Below, one piece after another: positions 19,090-28,089 of a stretch of 64,000 bases of DNA. The DNA is from Oceanospirillaceae bacterium (GTDB lineage: Bacteria; Pseudomonadota; Gammaproteobacteria; Pseudomonadales; Litoribrevibacteraceae), in the NCBI GenBank assembly GCA_015665455.1, contig JADFAD010000006.1, positions 806,001 to 870,000 on the forward strand, in the 5' to 3' direction. Under the pieces are notes generated by a model. It did no database searches. It saw only the letters and a program-made list of their open reading frames with translations, and was not told where the DNA came from. Made by a program: the position numbers and the translations under genes. Position 1 is the stretch's first letter. Each line of letters begins with the position of its first letter.

Positions 19090-20826
19090 TCACACTTCTG
19101 TCTCTTCTTCATCTACCGAGACTGTAAAGATGTCCGCTACGGCATCCATAACCGCTCTTGTCTTGTCTTCTTCCCATTGAATTGATTGTTCGTGTGACGC
19201 CAACGCATGATGGATCTGCTCTGCCATTACTTCTGCCAGCTCAGGGGAGTCCAATGCGACGGATGCAGTCTGTAAAAAGTTATTTGAGATTAAATCATCA
19301 GAAATAACATCCGTAATTTCTCGGATATAATCCTCGGTGAAAAAAAGACGGTCTCTAAAGTCCGGCATATGCACCTTGATAGGGGCCAACCATTGAGCAC
19401 ACAACACCGCCCCATATTCTTCAGCTAACGCCCTCTTATACCAATGCATCACAGGGCTTTCATGAGTCGGCAACAGAGACATGACTTCCCTATCTCCATG
19501 CTTCACAACTGACATGGCTAGATTTGCACTGTAATCCATGTAATTCACCGAAAGGATGTCATCCAAATTAATCTTTAAACTACCCGCCTTAACCTTGTTA
19601 AGCGTTTCATACCAGATATCACTTTCAGCTACCGGTTGATTGGCTAAGAACGTCCAAATAGCGTTTGAAACATCCGCTTGAAGTTGCTGAGAATCACCAA
19701 TAATGGATGGATTACAGGCCAACCTTTCTAAACCAATTTTGCTCAGTAAAGCATGAACTAAATCTTCTGTTGCTGTTTCCACCAAACCCAGCGTGTCGAT
19801 CGTTGTACTGGTAATGACTTTGATGCCGTATTGGTGTTCAAACCCCACTAAAAAAGCACGATGCTCATTTGCTCTGACTTTGACTAAATCGATGTATTCC
19901 AAAAGCGATGAATAACTCAACTGACCTTTAAAAAACCAATTCAATCCATAAATGATGTAATTCGCTAACGGCAGGTGATAACGTAAACTCACTTCATTCT
20001 CATGGCTCAACGCTTTCATCATCGGAACTTTATTGACTAAAGACTGGCGGGTTAAAAGTTCATCTGGGTGACTTTCAAAGGGAGAATATATACTCTCAAC
20101 TCGTCTGCCTTCGGGAATGATATGATGCGGATTGGTTAGCGGGTGACGTTCTCCGTATTGATCTATTCCATAGAGCGTAGATCCGAATAAACACCCACCG
20201 GTATAAAATTCTTTTATTGGCTGATCACTGATAGATGCCCGCTGTGTTTTAGCTTGCTCCGGGGTCGCCGCTTGCCATAAATAAAGATACGCCCCACCGA
20301 CCGCTTTCTGATCCTTTAGAAAAGCCACAGGAAAATAAATTTCATCTCTAGCTTCCAGCGTACTGATAACAGACAGATCATGTGACAAACGACTCACTAA
20401 AGAATAGCGTTCACTCGAATACGCTAAATCGTCATCATGTTGAAATAAATCAGCCCACACTTTTTGAGTTCGTCTCATTCGGTTACGACGGTGGGATGAA
20501 TTCTCTGGCGACAGCTCCTCCAACTCTGGTCGTTCATAAATAGCATTACTTACACCCAAACTTTTACCAGAATTATGCATCCAAGCATCTCCGTATTCCG
20601 AGTCTGTATCATGAGGTGCTTTTTCTAAAAATGCGGTAAAGCCTTCAGCAAACTGTTTGATTGCTAAACGTTTATTTCGTTTTTCTGAAATGGCTGAGAG
20701 ATACTGCTTGTGAAACTTATCTATGTAAAACGGTGTCGAAATCTCAAACCTGACTTTATTCTCCACTCCTTGAGAATTAAGAATATTTAGGTTTTGTGCA
20801 TTCAACTCATTATGAGAAGTTTTCAT
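19090..20826 (-). CDS. Large protein of unknown function
   Basis: I do not recognise this protein of about 578 residues. It has no signal peptide or membrane helix, and ends in a very acidic tail (SVDEEETEV). It contains Trp- and Tyr-rich segments in the middle (YHLPLANYIIYGLNWFFKG around 290-310) and ends with several helical, acidic stretches. I chose the ATG at 20826 because GAGGG lies eight bases upstream; an ATG at 20859 would add 11 residues without a site. The racemase-like gene follows on the same strand. It sits in the accessory stretch between parC and parE. Confidence 0.7.
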   Translation of the reverse strand: MKTSHNELNAQNLNILNSQGVENKVRFEISTPFYIDKFHKQYLSAISEKRNKRLAIKQFAEGFTAFLEKAPHDTDSEYGDAWMHNSGKSLGVSNAIYERPELEELSPENSSHRRNRMRRTQKVWADLFQHDDDLAYSSERYSLVSRLSHDLSVISTLEARDEIYFPVAFLKDQKAVGGAYLYLWQAATPEQAKTQRASISDQPIKEFYTGGCLFGSTLYGIDQYGERHPLTNPHHIIPEGRRVESIYSPFESHPDELLTRQSLVNKVPMMKALSHENEVSLRYHLPLANYIIYGLNWFFKGQLSYSSLLEYIDLVKVRANEHRAFLVGFEHQYGIKVITSTTIDTLGLVETATEDLVHALLSKIGLERLACNPSIIGDSQQLQADVSNAIWTFLANQPVAESDIWYETLNKVKAGSLKINLDDILSVNYMDYSANLAMSVVKHGDREVMSLLPTHESPVMHWYKRALAEEYGAVLCAQWLAPIKVHMPDFRDRLFFTEDYIREITDVISDDLISNNFLQTASVALDSPELAEVMAEQIHHALASHEQSIQWEEDKTRAVMDAVADIFTVSVDEEETEV

Positions 20827-21146
20827 GGTTTTTACCCTCGTTGCGTAATGAACATCCATAAACCGAATATAGGTTCAGACATCCAAATCTCGCCTCCGAG
20901 AACACAAAACAAACCATAAAGTAGGCGAAAAAACACTCTATTTCATACTTTAGTATTACGACAAAAGCATTAACTTGACAGTTATTAAGAATAAATATCA
21001 ATTAAATCAAATCCTTATTTTCCTGCTGTTTAATATCACATAAGAATAATCAGTATCTTACTTAGTGAGATTCACTCTTATATCGAACCTCAATAGATTG
21101 TAATAATTAAAGAGCCCTCCCTTAATCCTAGTATCAAACAGGAACA
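20827..21146. other. Gene-free AT-rich stretch
   Basis: About 320 bases upstream of the unrecognised gene with no convincing gene on either strand. A TTGACA hexamer at about 20974 faces plus, where no gene follows for over 40 kb of opposite-strand genes up to tolC. The stretch presumably holds the minus-strand promoter of the unrecognised gene, but I cannot place it firmly. Confidence 0.4.
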
Positions 21147-21175
21147 AAAAAGCCGGGCTTTATGCCCGGCTTTTA
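21147..21175 (-). terminator. Rho-independent terminator after the alpha/beta hydrolase gene
   Basis: AGCCGGGC (21151-21158) pairs with GCCCGGCT (21164-21171) around a five-base loop. On the minus strand the stem is followed by six T, placing it 45 bases past the hydrolase stop. Confidence 0.85.
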
Positions 21176-21219
21176 TAAGATATCATTCATTTCTAATGTA
21201 ATTGATTACCCCCAATTAC

Positions 21220-22152
21220 CTAGCTAGGGCTTTCCTTCGCATGATAATTAATCAAATCCACAAATTTCGGAATCAATACCTCAGGTAAATCATGGCCTAA
21301 TCCATGAACTAATTTAAATCGAGCTTCCGGAATTTGTTTCTGAATCGCTTTACCACATGCAGGTTTAAGTAAAGGATCTCGACTGCCGTGGATAACAAGA
21401 GTTGGCACTTTAATTTTACGAATGGTTCGAGACAAATTACCCGTAGCAAGAATGGCTTGGAGCTGACGTAAAGTGCCGCCAGCAGAGTAGTTTCGCCGAT
21501 AACTGGCTTCCATGAGGGCTTTAATTTCTTCATTCGAGGTAGGGTAATCAGGACTACCTATCGCTTTCCAAAATTTCATCCAGCGTTTAACAACGGATTG
21601 CTCATCATGCCCTTTCACACCTGCTTGACTCAATTTCAATAGCAGTTTGAATTCTGGCATCGGTAACCGCGCAGAGTTCGTAGACGACATAATGGCTGTC
21701 AACGTTTTAACTTGCTCTGGGTAATGCGCCGCCAATAACTGAGCTATCATCCCTCCCATTGAAATGCCAACGATGTGTGCATTAGAGATACCTAATTCAG
21801 TCATAATGCATGACGTATCCTTTGCCATATCATGCAACGAATAATTGGCCTGCACTTTAAATCCAAGTTTATGAAATAAAAACGCTAAACGCGTATCCAC
21901 TCGAATGGACGACTGAAGCTTATCCGATAGACCTATGTCTCGGTTATCAAACCGAACGATCCGATAACCCTGCTCAGCTAAACGATCAAGCAGCGACTCA
22001 GGCCAACTGGTCATCTGACATGCCAATCCCATAATCAACACAATTGGAGGCCCCTCAGGATAACCTCGCTCCTCCACACAAAACCTCAAACCATTCGCTT
22101 CTATATAATACTCCGATGGTTTGGACATCGATTTCTGAGCAGATTCTGGCAT
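21220..22152 (-). CDS. Alpha/beta hydrolase
   Basis: A 310-residue alpha/beta-fold hydrolase. It has the oxyanion-region VLIMGLACQMTSW, the nucleophile elbow GISMGGM (Ser near residue 125), the acid HGSRDPLLKP near 260 and the catalytic His in HGLGHDLPE near 285. Esterases, lipases and 3-oxoadipate enol-lactonase-like enzymes share this layout, and the substrate cannot be inferred. There is no signal peptide, so it is cytoplasmic. It is a single-gene unit followed by a terminator; the next gene upstream is 242 bases away. Confidence 0.85.
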   Translation of the reverse strand: MPESAQKSMSKPSEYYIEANGLRFCVEERGYPEGPPIVLIMGLACQMTSWPESLLDRLAEQGYRIVRFDNRDIGLSDKLQSSIRVDTRLAFLFHKLGFKVQANYSLHDMAKDTSCIMTELGISNAHIVGISMGGMIAQLLAAHYPEQVKTLTAIMSSTNSARLPMPEFKLLLKLSQAGVKGHDEQSVVKRWMKFWKAIGSPDYPTSNEEIKALMEASYRRNYSAGGTLRQLQAILATGNLSRTIRKIKVPTLVIHGSRDPLLKPACGKAIQKQIPEARFKLVHGLGHDLPEVLIPKFVDLINYHAKESPS

Positions 22153-22335
22153 CTCAAGCCTCCTGACGATGATTTTTAGGAGTTATTACATTCTTGATAT
22201 ATCTAGAGACAATAGACGCTTTGTAGGAAGAAAGCCTAAAATCATGGATGAAAAACACTATTTCAGATTTAGAAATAGGCTATCCACTAGTTAATTTCAA
22301 AGAAATGAGAGTATTAAATCTTGCTAATATAAATG

Positions 22336-22364
22336 AAATGAAAAGCCCCACCAAAGCAGGGCTT
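22336..22364 (-). terminator. Probable terminator after the HhH-domain gene
   Basis: AAGCCC (22343-22348) pairs with GGGCTT (22359-22364) across a ten-base loop. The minus-strand copy is followed by TTTTCATTTC. Its position 31 bases beyond the stop of the next gene fits a terminator. Confidence 0.65.
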
Positions 22365-22394
22365 CACAACAAGAGTATTCGCTAGCGGGCTATC

Positions 22395-23093
22395 TTATTT
22401 CAATAACGCCTTCGCTTGATCCTGCCAAGTACTAAAGCCTCTCACTTTACTGAAGGCCTCTAATGCCTTTTTCTTTTCTTGCGAAGGATTTGCGATGTCT
22501 TCAAGTCGTGTGAAACCTGCGTCTTCCAGTTTTGTTAAGGTCACAGGACCAATGCCTTTAATCCCTGAGAGAGGTGACTTAGCGGACGTTTTAACGGGTG
22601 CTTTTTTCTTCGAGGCAGTAACGTTCGCTTTTGCGGCTTTTGGTGTTGAAGCTGCGCTGGATTTCGGCGTTTCAGATTTAGTATTATCCGCCGGTTTAAC
22701 ATGTTTAGACTTTGACGATTTTGCTGCCTTTTTTGATTTCACTTTACTCTCAGCAGGCTTTTTACCAAAACGAGTAGCAATTTCATTTTCTAGCTGAGCA
22801 ATAATTTTGTCTTTCGCTTTAATTAATGCCTCTGCACGTTCGTCGAATTCTTTTTGAATCTGAGCCAATTGCTTCTTATATTGCTTTTCCGCTTTCTTCA
22901 ACAGCTTTAAGGCTTCTTTTGTTGGATCCTTACTTAAAAGATTTACTTGCTCGGCAAGTTCATCCACTTGTTTCTGAAGGTCTTTCTTAGTTGAAGCAAC
23001 AATTTTATTAATATCTTTTAACAACTCAGAACTTTTCTCTTTCGCTTTAGCAAGTTCTTGTTCCACTTTCTTCTTCGTTGATTTGGCCATCAT
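22395..23093 (-). CDS. Lys/Ala-rich coiled-coil protein with C-terminal helix-hairpin-helix domain
   Basis: A protein of about 232 residues from the Met pair at 23093/23090; a longer frame exists upstream, but TGAGAG lies just before this start. Residues 5-110 form a Lys/Glu-rich coiled coil. Residues 110-175 are a low-complexity Lys/Ala/Ser/Pro stretch like histone H1 tails. The last 55 residues hold LSGIKGIGPVTLTKLEDAGF, a helix-hairpin-helix like those binding DNA non-specifically. The design suggests a nucleoid-associated protein; phasin-like proteins with similar tails are an alternative. It heads a row of small basic proteins. Confidence 0.7.
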   Translation of the reverse strand: MMAKSTKKKVEQELAKAKEKSSELLKDINKIVASTKKDLQKQVDELAEQVNLLSKDPTKEALKLLKKAEKQYKKQLAQIQKEFDERAEALIKAKDKIIAQLENEIATRFGKKPAESKVKSKKAAKSSKSKHVKPADNTKSETPKSSAASTPKAAKANVTASKKKAPVKTSAKSPLSGIKGIGPVTLTKLEDAGFTRLEDIANPSQEKKKALEAFSKVRGFSTWQDQAKALLK

Positions 23094-23188
23094 TAAACTC
23101 TCAATATCTTTTAAACAAAAAGCATGTGAAATATTCGCCTGCGAATACAAGCAACGTAGGATTCATAGAATCATTAATAGATTAGAAT

Positions 23189-23428
23189 TTATTTATTGTG
23201 TTTATCAAGGAAGTCTTCAATTAAACCTTCAATTATTTTTTGAACACTCGAGTCTTGTTCAATAGCCACGATTTTTAGCGCTTTCAAAGTTTTTTTATCC
23301 AATCTTAAAGACGTGTTTTTTTTATTCTTATCTTTATCACTGGACTTTTTTTCTATGGATAATTCGGCATTTGAAGCTTTTTCTAGGGAGATTTTATCTT
23401 TTTTTTTCGTGCGTTCTTTTGCCGCCAT
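23189..23428 (-). CDS. Small ribbon-helix-helix-like protein
   Basis: A 79-residue protein. The first 40 residues are a highly charged Lys-rich tail. The last 40 (TSLRLDKKTLKALKIVAIE, then SVQKIIEGLIEDFLDKH) fit a ribbon-helix-helix DNA-binding domain of the Arc/MetJ type, where the TSLRL strand would contact DNA. No toxin gene is visible next to it, so it is not obviously an antitoxin. It lies between the helix-hairpin-helix protein and the 37-residue Lys-rich peptide, all on the minus strand. Confidence 0.65.
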   Translation of the reverse strand: MAAKERTKKKDKISLEKASNAELSIEKKSSDKDKNKKNTSLRLDKKTLKALKIVAIEQDSSVQKIIEGLIEDFLDKHNK

Positions 23429-23494
23429 CAGATATTAATCCTTGCTGAAGTTGGGACCAGGTGGCTGAGAAAATCTCACCACCTGAAAGCTTAA

Positions 23495-23608
23495 TTAAGC
23501 AGCTTTTTTAAGCGCTTTCTTAAGTTTTGCTACTTTTTTGGTCTGCTTAGCAATTTTTGCTTTACGTACTTTGATTTCTTTTTTAATTGTTTTTACTTTC
23601 TTAGCCAT
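23495..23608 (-). CDS. 37-residue lysine-rich peptide
   Basis: A short gene running from ATG at 23608 to TAA at 23495, preceded by an AAGGAA ribosome-binding site six bases upstream. The peptide has 37 residues, of which 16 are Lys and one Arg, against one Glu; it starts MAKKVKTIKKEIKVRK and ends KKALKKAA. The regular spacing of hydrophobic residues suggests one amphipathic helix. It resembles a detached histone-H1-type tail. Its well-placed ribosome-binding site and its position among two other basic, probably DNA-binding proteins support it being real. Confidence 0.65.
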   Translation of the reverse strand: MAKKVKTIKKEIKVRKAKIAKQTKKVAKLKKALKKAA

Positions 23609-23719
23609 GTTAATTCCTTAATAAATTATTTTCACCTAGTGACGTAATGACGTCACCTATTAAAAACTAATCTATTTAAAAATAAAATGCCAACAAGTCA
23701 CAAAAGTTTAATGAAACTG

Positions 23720-24133
23720 TCACTTTTCTAACAACATAATATCAATGCTCAAGAAGTCCGTATTACTAATAATACCAACGAGATGTCCGTCCTCCACCAC
23801 AGGTAACGCCCCTACTCTTAGCTCTTGGAGCGCCAACGCCGCTGAAGCCAATTCATCATTAGGTGAAACGGTTCGTACGTCTTTTGTCATTATTTCTCCA
23901 ACCGTAATATGGTTTTCAATCAATGACTTACCTCGCTCATAGTTTTCCGACAAATTTGAAACGCTTGCTGCATAGATATCCCGTTTTGAAACAATCCCCA
24001 CCAACCGATTCTCTGCATCAATCACAGGCAGCTGCCGAATTCGGTGCTGTACCATTCGTTCACGTGCTTGAGCTAACGTTGAGTTCACCTCTAGAGTAAG
24101 GCAATCAGAAGACATGTAATGTTTGATGATCAT
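23720..24133 (-). CDS. CBS-domain-pair protein
   Basis: With the ATG at 24133 (GGGTGA just upstream) the protein has 137 residues and consists only of two CBS motifs. The first has IRQLPVIDAENRLVGIVSKRDI, split around residue 40. The second has VGALPVVEDGHLVGIISNTDF near 105-125. Such Bateman modules bind AMP, ATP or other adenosine ligands and usually regulate a partner protein. No partner domain is fused. A GTG three codons upstream would add three residues. It sits between the Lys-rich cluster and parE. Confidence 0.88.
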   Translation of the reverse strand: MIIKHYMSSDCLTLEVNSTLAQARERMVQHRIRQLPVIDAENRLVGIVSKRDIYAASVSNLSENYERGKSLIENHITVGEIMTKDVRTVSPNDELASAALALQELRVGALPVVEDGHLVGIISNTDFLSIDIMLLEK

Positions 24134-24335
24134 TGGTTTCACCCGTTAAAAACAATGGTGTAACACAACAATAGTCGATTTTTAGAGGCTTTGGAGAGGA
24201 AAAGAAAAAGATAAGAGTTAGAAGCTAGTGCTTTAAACCGTTTGTATAATCTTGATCATTAGTAACGCTTAATTCTTCTCAAGACAACAAAGTTCATCAA
24301 ACAATAAACCGCTTGATGAACTCAACATCAATGCG

Positions 24336-26225
24336 TTAGACAGTGGCTAAGTTACCTTTATTCTGAAGCCAACTCTTACGATCAGATGCTCGTTTTTTCG
24401 CCAGCATCATGTCCAACACCTGATCAGCCTGATCTTCATCATCAAGCGTTAACTGAACTAAACGACGTGTGTCTGGGTCCATCGTTGTTTCTCGAAGCTG
24501 TAACGGGTTCATCTCTCCCAGCCCTTTAAAGCGCTGAACATTCACATTACCACGCTTCTTTTCGGCTTTAATACGATCCAGTACACCTTCTTTTTCTGCT
24601 TCGTCTAAAGCGTAATAAACATCTTTGCCAATATCGATACGAAATAACGGCGGCATAGCAACATACACATGCCCTTTCTCAACTAAGGGTCTAAAGTGCT
24701 TAACAAACAGCGCACACAATAATGTCGCAATGTGTAAGCCATCAGAATCGGCATCGGCAAGAATACATATTTTACCGTAACGCAAACCTTCAAGATTATC
24801 CGTTGCGGGATCAACCCCAACAGCAACGGCGATGTCATGCACTTCCTGAGACGCTAGAATTTCACTTGAATCAACTTCCCATGTATTAAGAATCTTCCCT
24901 CTCAGAGGCATAATGGCCTGAAACTCTCTGCTTCTCGCTTGTTTAGCGGAACCACCTGCCGAATCCCCTTCCACTAAAAACAACTCACTCCGAGTTGTGT
25001 CTTGGCCAGAGCAGTCCGCTAACTTACCAGGCAAAGCAGGACCTTGCGTTATTTTCTTACGAGCCACTTTTTTACTGGCTTTCAATCGACGTTGTGCATT
25101 ACTAATGCATAACTCCGCTAGCTGCTCTGCTACGTCGGTGTGCTTATTTAACCAAAGACTGAAAGCATCTTTCACCACGCCAGAAATGAAAGCGGCACAG
25201 TTTCGTGAAGACAAACGCTCTTTGGTTTGTCCTGAGAATTGAGGGTCTTCTAGTTTTGCTGACAACACATAACAACAGCGTTCCCAGATGTCATCCGGCG
25301 TCAGTTTAATGCCACGAGGTAAGAGATTTCTAAACTCACAAAACTCTCGCATTGCTTCCAGTAATCCGGTTCTCAGGCCATTGACGTGTGTACCGCCCTG
25401 CGCAGTAGGGATTAAGTTAACGTAGCTTTCTTGAATGAGTTCACCACCCTCAGGCAGCCACTGAACGGCCCAGTCCACCGCTTCGTGCTCACCGGCCAAC
25501 GCACCGACAAAGGGGTCATCTGGTAAAACGTCGAATACTTGAGTATGTCCGGCAAGATAATCTTTTAGACCATCCTGATAGAACCATTCCTCACTTTCAT
25601 TCAAGGCTTTCTGATGAAAAACGACTTTCAAACCAGGGCATAAAACCGCCTTCGCTCGTAGCACATGCCTTAAACGAGCAACCGAGAACTTAGGGCTATC
25701 AAAGTATTGAGCATCAGGAACAAACTTCACAATCGTTCCTGTATTCTTTTTCCCTACAGTACCCGTTACTTCTAGTTCTTCAACCTTGTCACCGTTTTCA
25801 AATGCGATGTGGTATTGCTGGCCGTCTCGCTTAATTGAGATATCAACACGTAAAGACAGTGCATTTACAACGGAGATGCCAACACCATGCAATCCGCCTG
25901 AAAATTGATAATTCTTATTAGAGAATTTACCACCAGCATGCAAGCGAGTCAGAATCAATTCAACGCCTGAAACACCTTCTTCTGGGTGTATATCCACAGG
26001 CATTCCACGACCATCATCCTCAATTTCTAGCGAGTGATCTTCGTTTAGAGTGACTTTTAAGGTTTTCGCATGACCGGCTAATGCCTCATCCACCGAGTTA
26101 TCTATGACTTCTTGTGCAAGATGATTTGGCCGAGTGGTATCAGTGTACATACCTGGACGCTTTTTAACTGGGTCCAATCCACTTAAGACTTCAATAGATT
26201 CTGCATTATAGGTAGAACTGGTCAT
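24336..26225 (-). CDS. parE: DNA topoisomerase IV subunit B (ParE)
   Basis: The 629-residue ATPase subunit of topoisomerase IV, partner of ParC. The GHKL ATPase contains DNSVDEALAGH, DDGRGMPVDIH and the lid loop GGLHGVGISVVNAL. The TOPRIM domain has LFLVEGDSAGGSAKQ and LADADSDGLHIATLL. The length equals that of E. coli ParE and the protein lacks the extra insert of GyrB. In E. coli and pseudomonads parE and parC lie close; here they are separated by about 17 kb of accessory genes. Confidence 0.97.
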   Translation of the reverse strand: MTSSTYNAESIEVLSGLDPVKKRPGMYTDTTRPNHLAQEVIDNSVDEALAGHAKTLKVTLNEDHSLEIEDDGRGMPVDIHPEEGVSGVELILTRLHAGGKFSNKNYQFSGGLHGVGISVVNALSLRVDISIKRDGQQYHIAFENGDKVEELEVTGTVGKKNTGTIVKFVPDAQYFDSPKFSVARLRHVLRAKAVLCPGLKVVFHQKALNESEEWFYQDGLKDYLAGHTQVFDVLPDDPFVGALAGEHEAVDWAVQWLPEGGELIQESYVNLIPTAQGGTHVNGLRTGLLEAMREFCEFRNLLPRGIKLTPDDIWERCCYVLSAKLEDPQFSGQTKERLSSRNCAAFISGVVKDAFSLWLNKHTDVAEQLAELCISNAQRRLKASKKVARKKITQGPALPGKLADCSGQDTTRSELFLVEGDSAGGSAKQARSREFQAIMPLRGKILNTWEVDSSEILASQEVHDIAVAVGVDPATDNLEGLRYGKICILADADSDGLHIATLLCALFVKHFRPLVEKGHVYVAMPPLFRIDIGKDVYYALDEAEKEGVLDRIKAEKKRGNVNVQRFKGLGEMNPLQLRETTMDPDTRRLVQLTLDDEDQADQVLDMMLAKKRASDRKSWLQNKGNLATV

Positions 26226-26324
26226 AGAAACTCTTCAATAATGGGCGTGCGAAAACGATAAAATAGGATGGGTTAACCTTATGGAATTTTGAAACAGGAT
26301 GCCAGTATTTTATGGCGAGAAACG

Positions 26325-28043
26325 TTATTTATTCACTGCTTTAACCAACACTTTAGACAAGGCATCTAAGGTGTAAGGTTTGGAAAGAAAATCATTCATT
26401 CCCGCATCTAAACAATTATCTCTTTCTTCCGTAGAGGTTGCTGCGGTTAAAGCAACGACGGGTAAGTCTTTGTATTCAGGCTTGCTTCTTAATAATTTCG
26501 TCGCTTCAATGCCATCCATTTCAGGCATATGGTAATCCATCATCACCACATCAAAGGCTTGCTTTTGAAGCGCGCCTTCCACTAAAGCCCCCGTATCAAC
26601 AATCAACGATTGGTGTCCCAATCGATTCAGCATCGCTCGAATTACTTTCTGATTGGTTGGGTCATCTTCAGCAACCAAAACATTCAATTCTTGGGTAGAT
26701 TGATTTGCGCTTGCGTGCTTCGAAGTGTCTCCTGCTATATCTTCCTGCTTAAGTCCGACACGAAGAGAAACAATGAATGTGCTTCCTTCACCAACGACAC
26801 TCTTCAATTGAATTCCGCCGCCCATCATCTCCGCAAGTTGTCGAGAAATGTCCAAGCCAAGCCCTGTACCACCAAATTCACGAGTAGTTGATGTATCTGC
26901 TTGGGAAAACGGCGAAAACAAGTTCTGTTTTTGTTCTTCTGTGATCCCTATACCGGTGTCTGATACGGTCAATTCAAGAAAAAACTGCCCCTGAAGTGGC
27001 TCAGGATAACCACCTAGATCGACCGAAATTAAGCCATTCTCTGGTGTAAACTTAATCGCATTGCCGATCAAGTTTATCAATATCTGTTTAATACGAATTT
27101 CGTCGCCTTCAAGCAGTTCAGGAATATCCGGCGCAATGTTGGTATTTAACGTTTGTTTGTTGTTATGCAATGCGGCATAAAACGTTGCCCTTGCATCATC
27201 AATCATGTCTGCCGGAGAGAAGCTGATCTTATCTAACGCTAATTTGCCCGCTTCTATTTTCTTAAAGTCCAAAATATCATTCACAACATTCAATAAAGAA
27301 TGTGCTGACTTATCGATAATGCCGGTCAAATAGCCTTGTTCCTCATCCAGTTCTGTTTGGCTGAGTAACTCCAACATACCAATAACACCATTAAGCGGGG
27401 TTCGAATTTCATGACTCATATGCGCCAAAAACTGTGATTTAGCTTTAGACGCCGCCTGAGCTGCATGAGTTTCTTGCTCTGCTTGATGAAGCTGTTTTTG
27501 AAGTTGCTGTGCAGCAACAATATCACGGTAGGATCTCAATGCGCCCAAAACAGCCCACGACAGTTTATTCGCGGTTAATTCTGTTTTTGCGATGTAATCA
27601 TTAATATCGTATTCCAAATACACTTTATCTGCTGGAGCCAACCCTGGTTGCCCCGTTCGGATAATGATTCGGATATTATGGTCTTTTAATTCATTTCGAA
27701 TAAAGTTTACAACCTGTAACCCTGCATCATCACTCTCCATGACGACATCAAGTAAAACCACAGCAAAATTATGTTTTTCAGAAAGAAGTTGTCGAGCATC
27801 GTGACCGCTATATACGCTATGTAATTCGAGAGAGCGCCCCTCAAAAGAAAAGGCTCTTAAGGTCAACCGCGTGATTTGATGAACATCCCGGTCATCGTCC
27901 ACCACCAAAACCTGCCAAGGCTCTTTGGTTTGAGGGCTTTGATGATCATCAGAATCTTCTGGAGCATCTACAAAAAGTAGCTGCTCATCACCGTCTTTAC
28001 TGACGAACAAATCATGGCCTAAACTTGGATTAGCAGACTTCAT
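26325..28043 (-). CDS. Hybrid histidine kinase with receivers at both ends
   Basis: A 572-residue soluble protein. The N-terminal receiver (about 43-165) has LVVDDDRDVHQ and LLDVVMESDDAG. The HisKA domain has FLAHMSHEIRTPLNGVIGM near 205-225, and the HATPase domain includes NLIGNAIKFTPENG, DTGIGI and GGTGLGLDISRQL. A second C-terminal receiver (about 450-570) has VAEDDPTNQKV and MMDYHMPEMDG. There is no membrane segment, so it probably takes phosphate or a signal from another protein. The layout resembles hybrid kinases that feed an Hpt protein; none is present nearby. It is inserted between yqiA and parE, which are usually neighbours. Confidence 0.9.
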   Translation of the reverse strand: MKSANPSLGHDLFVSKDGDEQLLFVDAPEDSDDHQSPQTKEPWQVLVVDDDRDVHQITRLTLRAFSFEGRSLELHSVYSGHDARQLLSEKHNFAVVLLDVVMESDDAGLQVVNFIRNELKDHNIRIIIRTGQPGLAPADKVYLEYDINDYIAKTELTANKLSWAVLGALRSYRDIVAAQQLQKQLHQAEQETHAAQAASKAKSQFLAHMSHEIRTPLNGVIGMLELLSQTELDEEQGYLTGIIDKSAHSLLNVVNDILDFKKIEAGKLALDKISFSPADMIDDARATFYAALHNNKQTLNTNIAPDIPELLEGDEIRIKQILINLIGNAIKFTPENGLISVDLGGYPEPLQGQFFLELTVSDTGIGITEEQKQNLFSPFSQADTSTTREFGGTGLGLDISRQLAEMMGGGIQLKSVVGEGSTFIVSLRVGLKQEDIAGDTSKHASANQSTQELNVLVAEDDPTNQKVIRAMLNRLGHQSLIVDTGALVEGALQKQAFDVVMMDYHMPEMDGIEATKLLRSKPEYKDLPVVALTAATSTEERDNCLDAGMNDFLSKPYTLDALSKVLVKAVNK

Positions 28044-28089
28044 CTCAAGTAATATTTCCTACCTTCCACAGTGCAATCCTTGTCCTAAA

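Noticed and set aside
19090-20826. Possible tRNA-dependent cyclodipeptide synthase in the unrecognised protein
   Set aside because: One segment (HRAFLVGFEHQYG) faintly recalls the CDPS start, but the order and spacing of the other conserved residues do not fit and the protein is twice as long.
20974-21005. Sigma-70 promoter on the plus strand with TTGACA
   Set aside because: No plus-strand gene follows and the -10 hexamer is poor; likely chance in AT-rich DNA.
23189-23428. Antitoxin of a toxin-antitoxin pair
   Set aside because: The ribbon-helix-helix-like protein has no adjacent toxin-sized gene.
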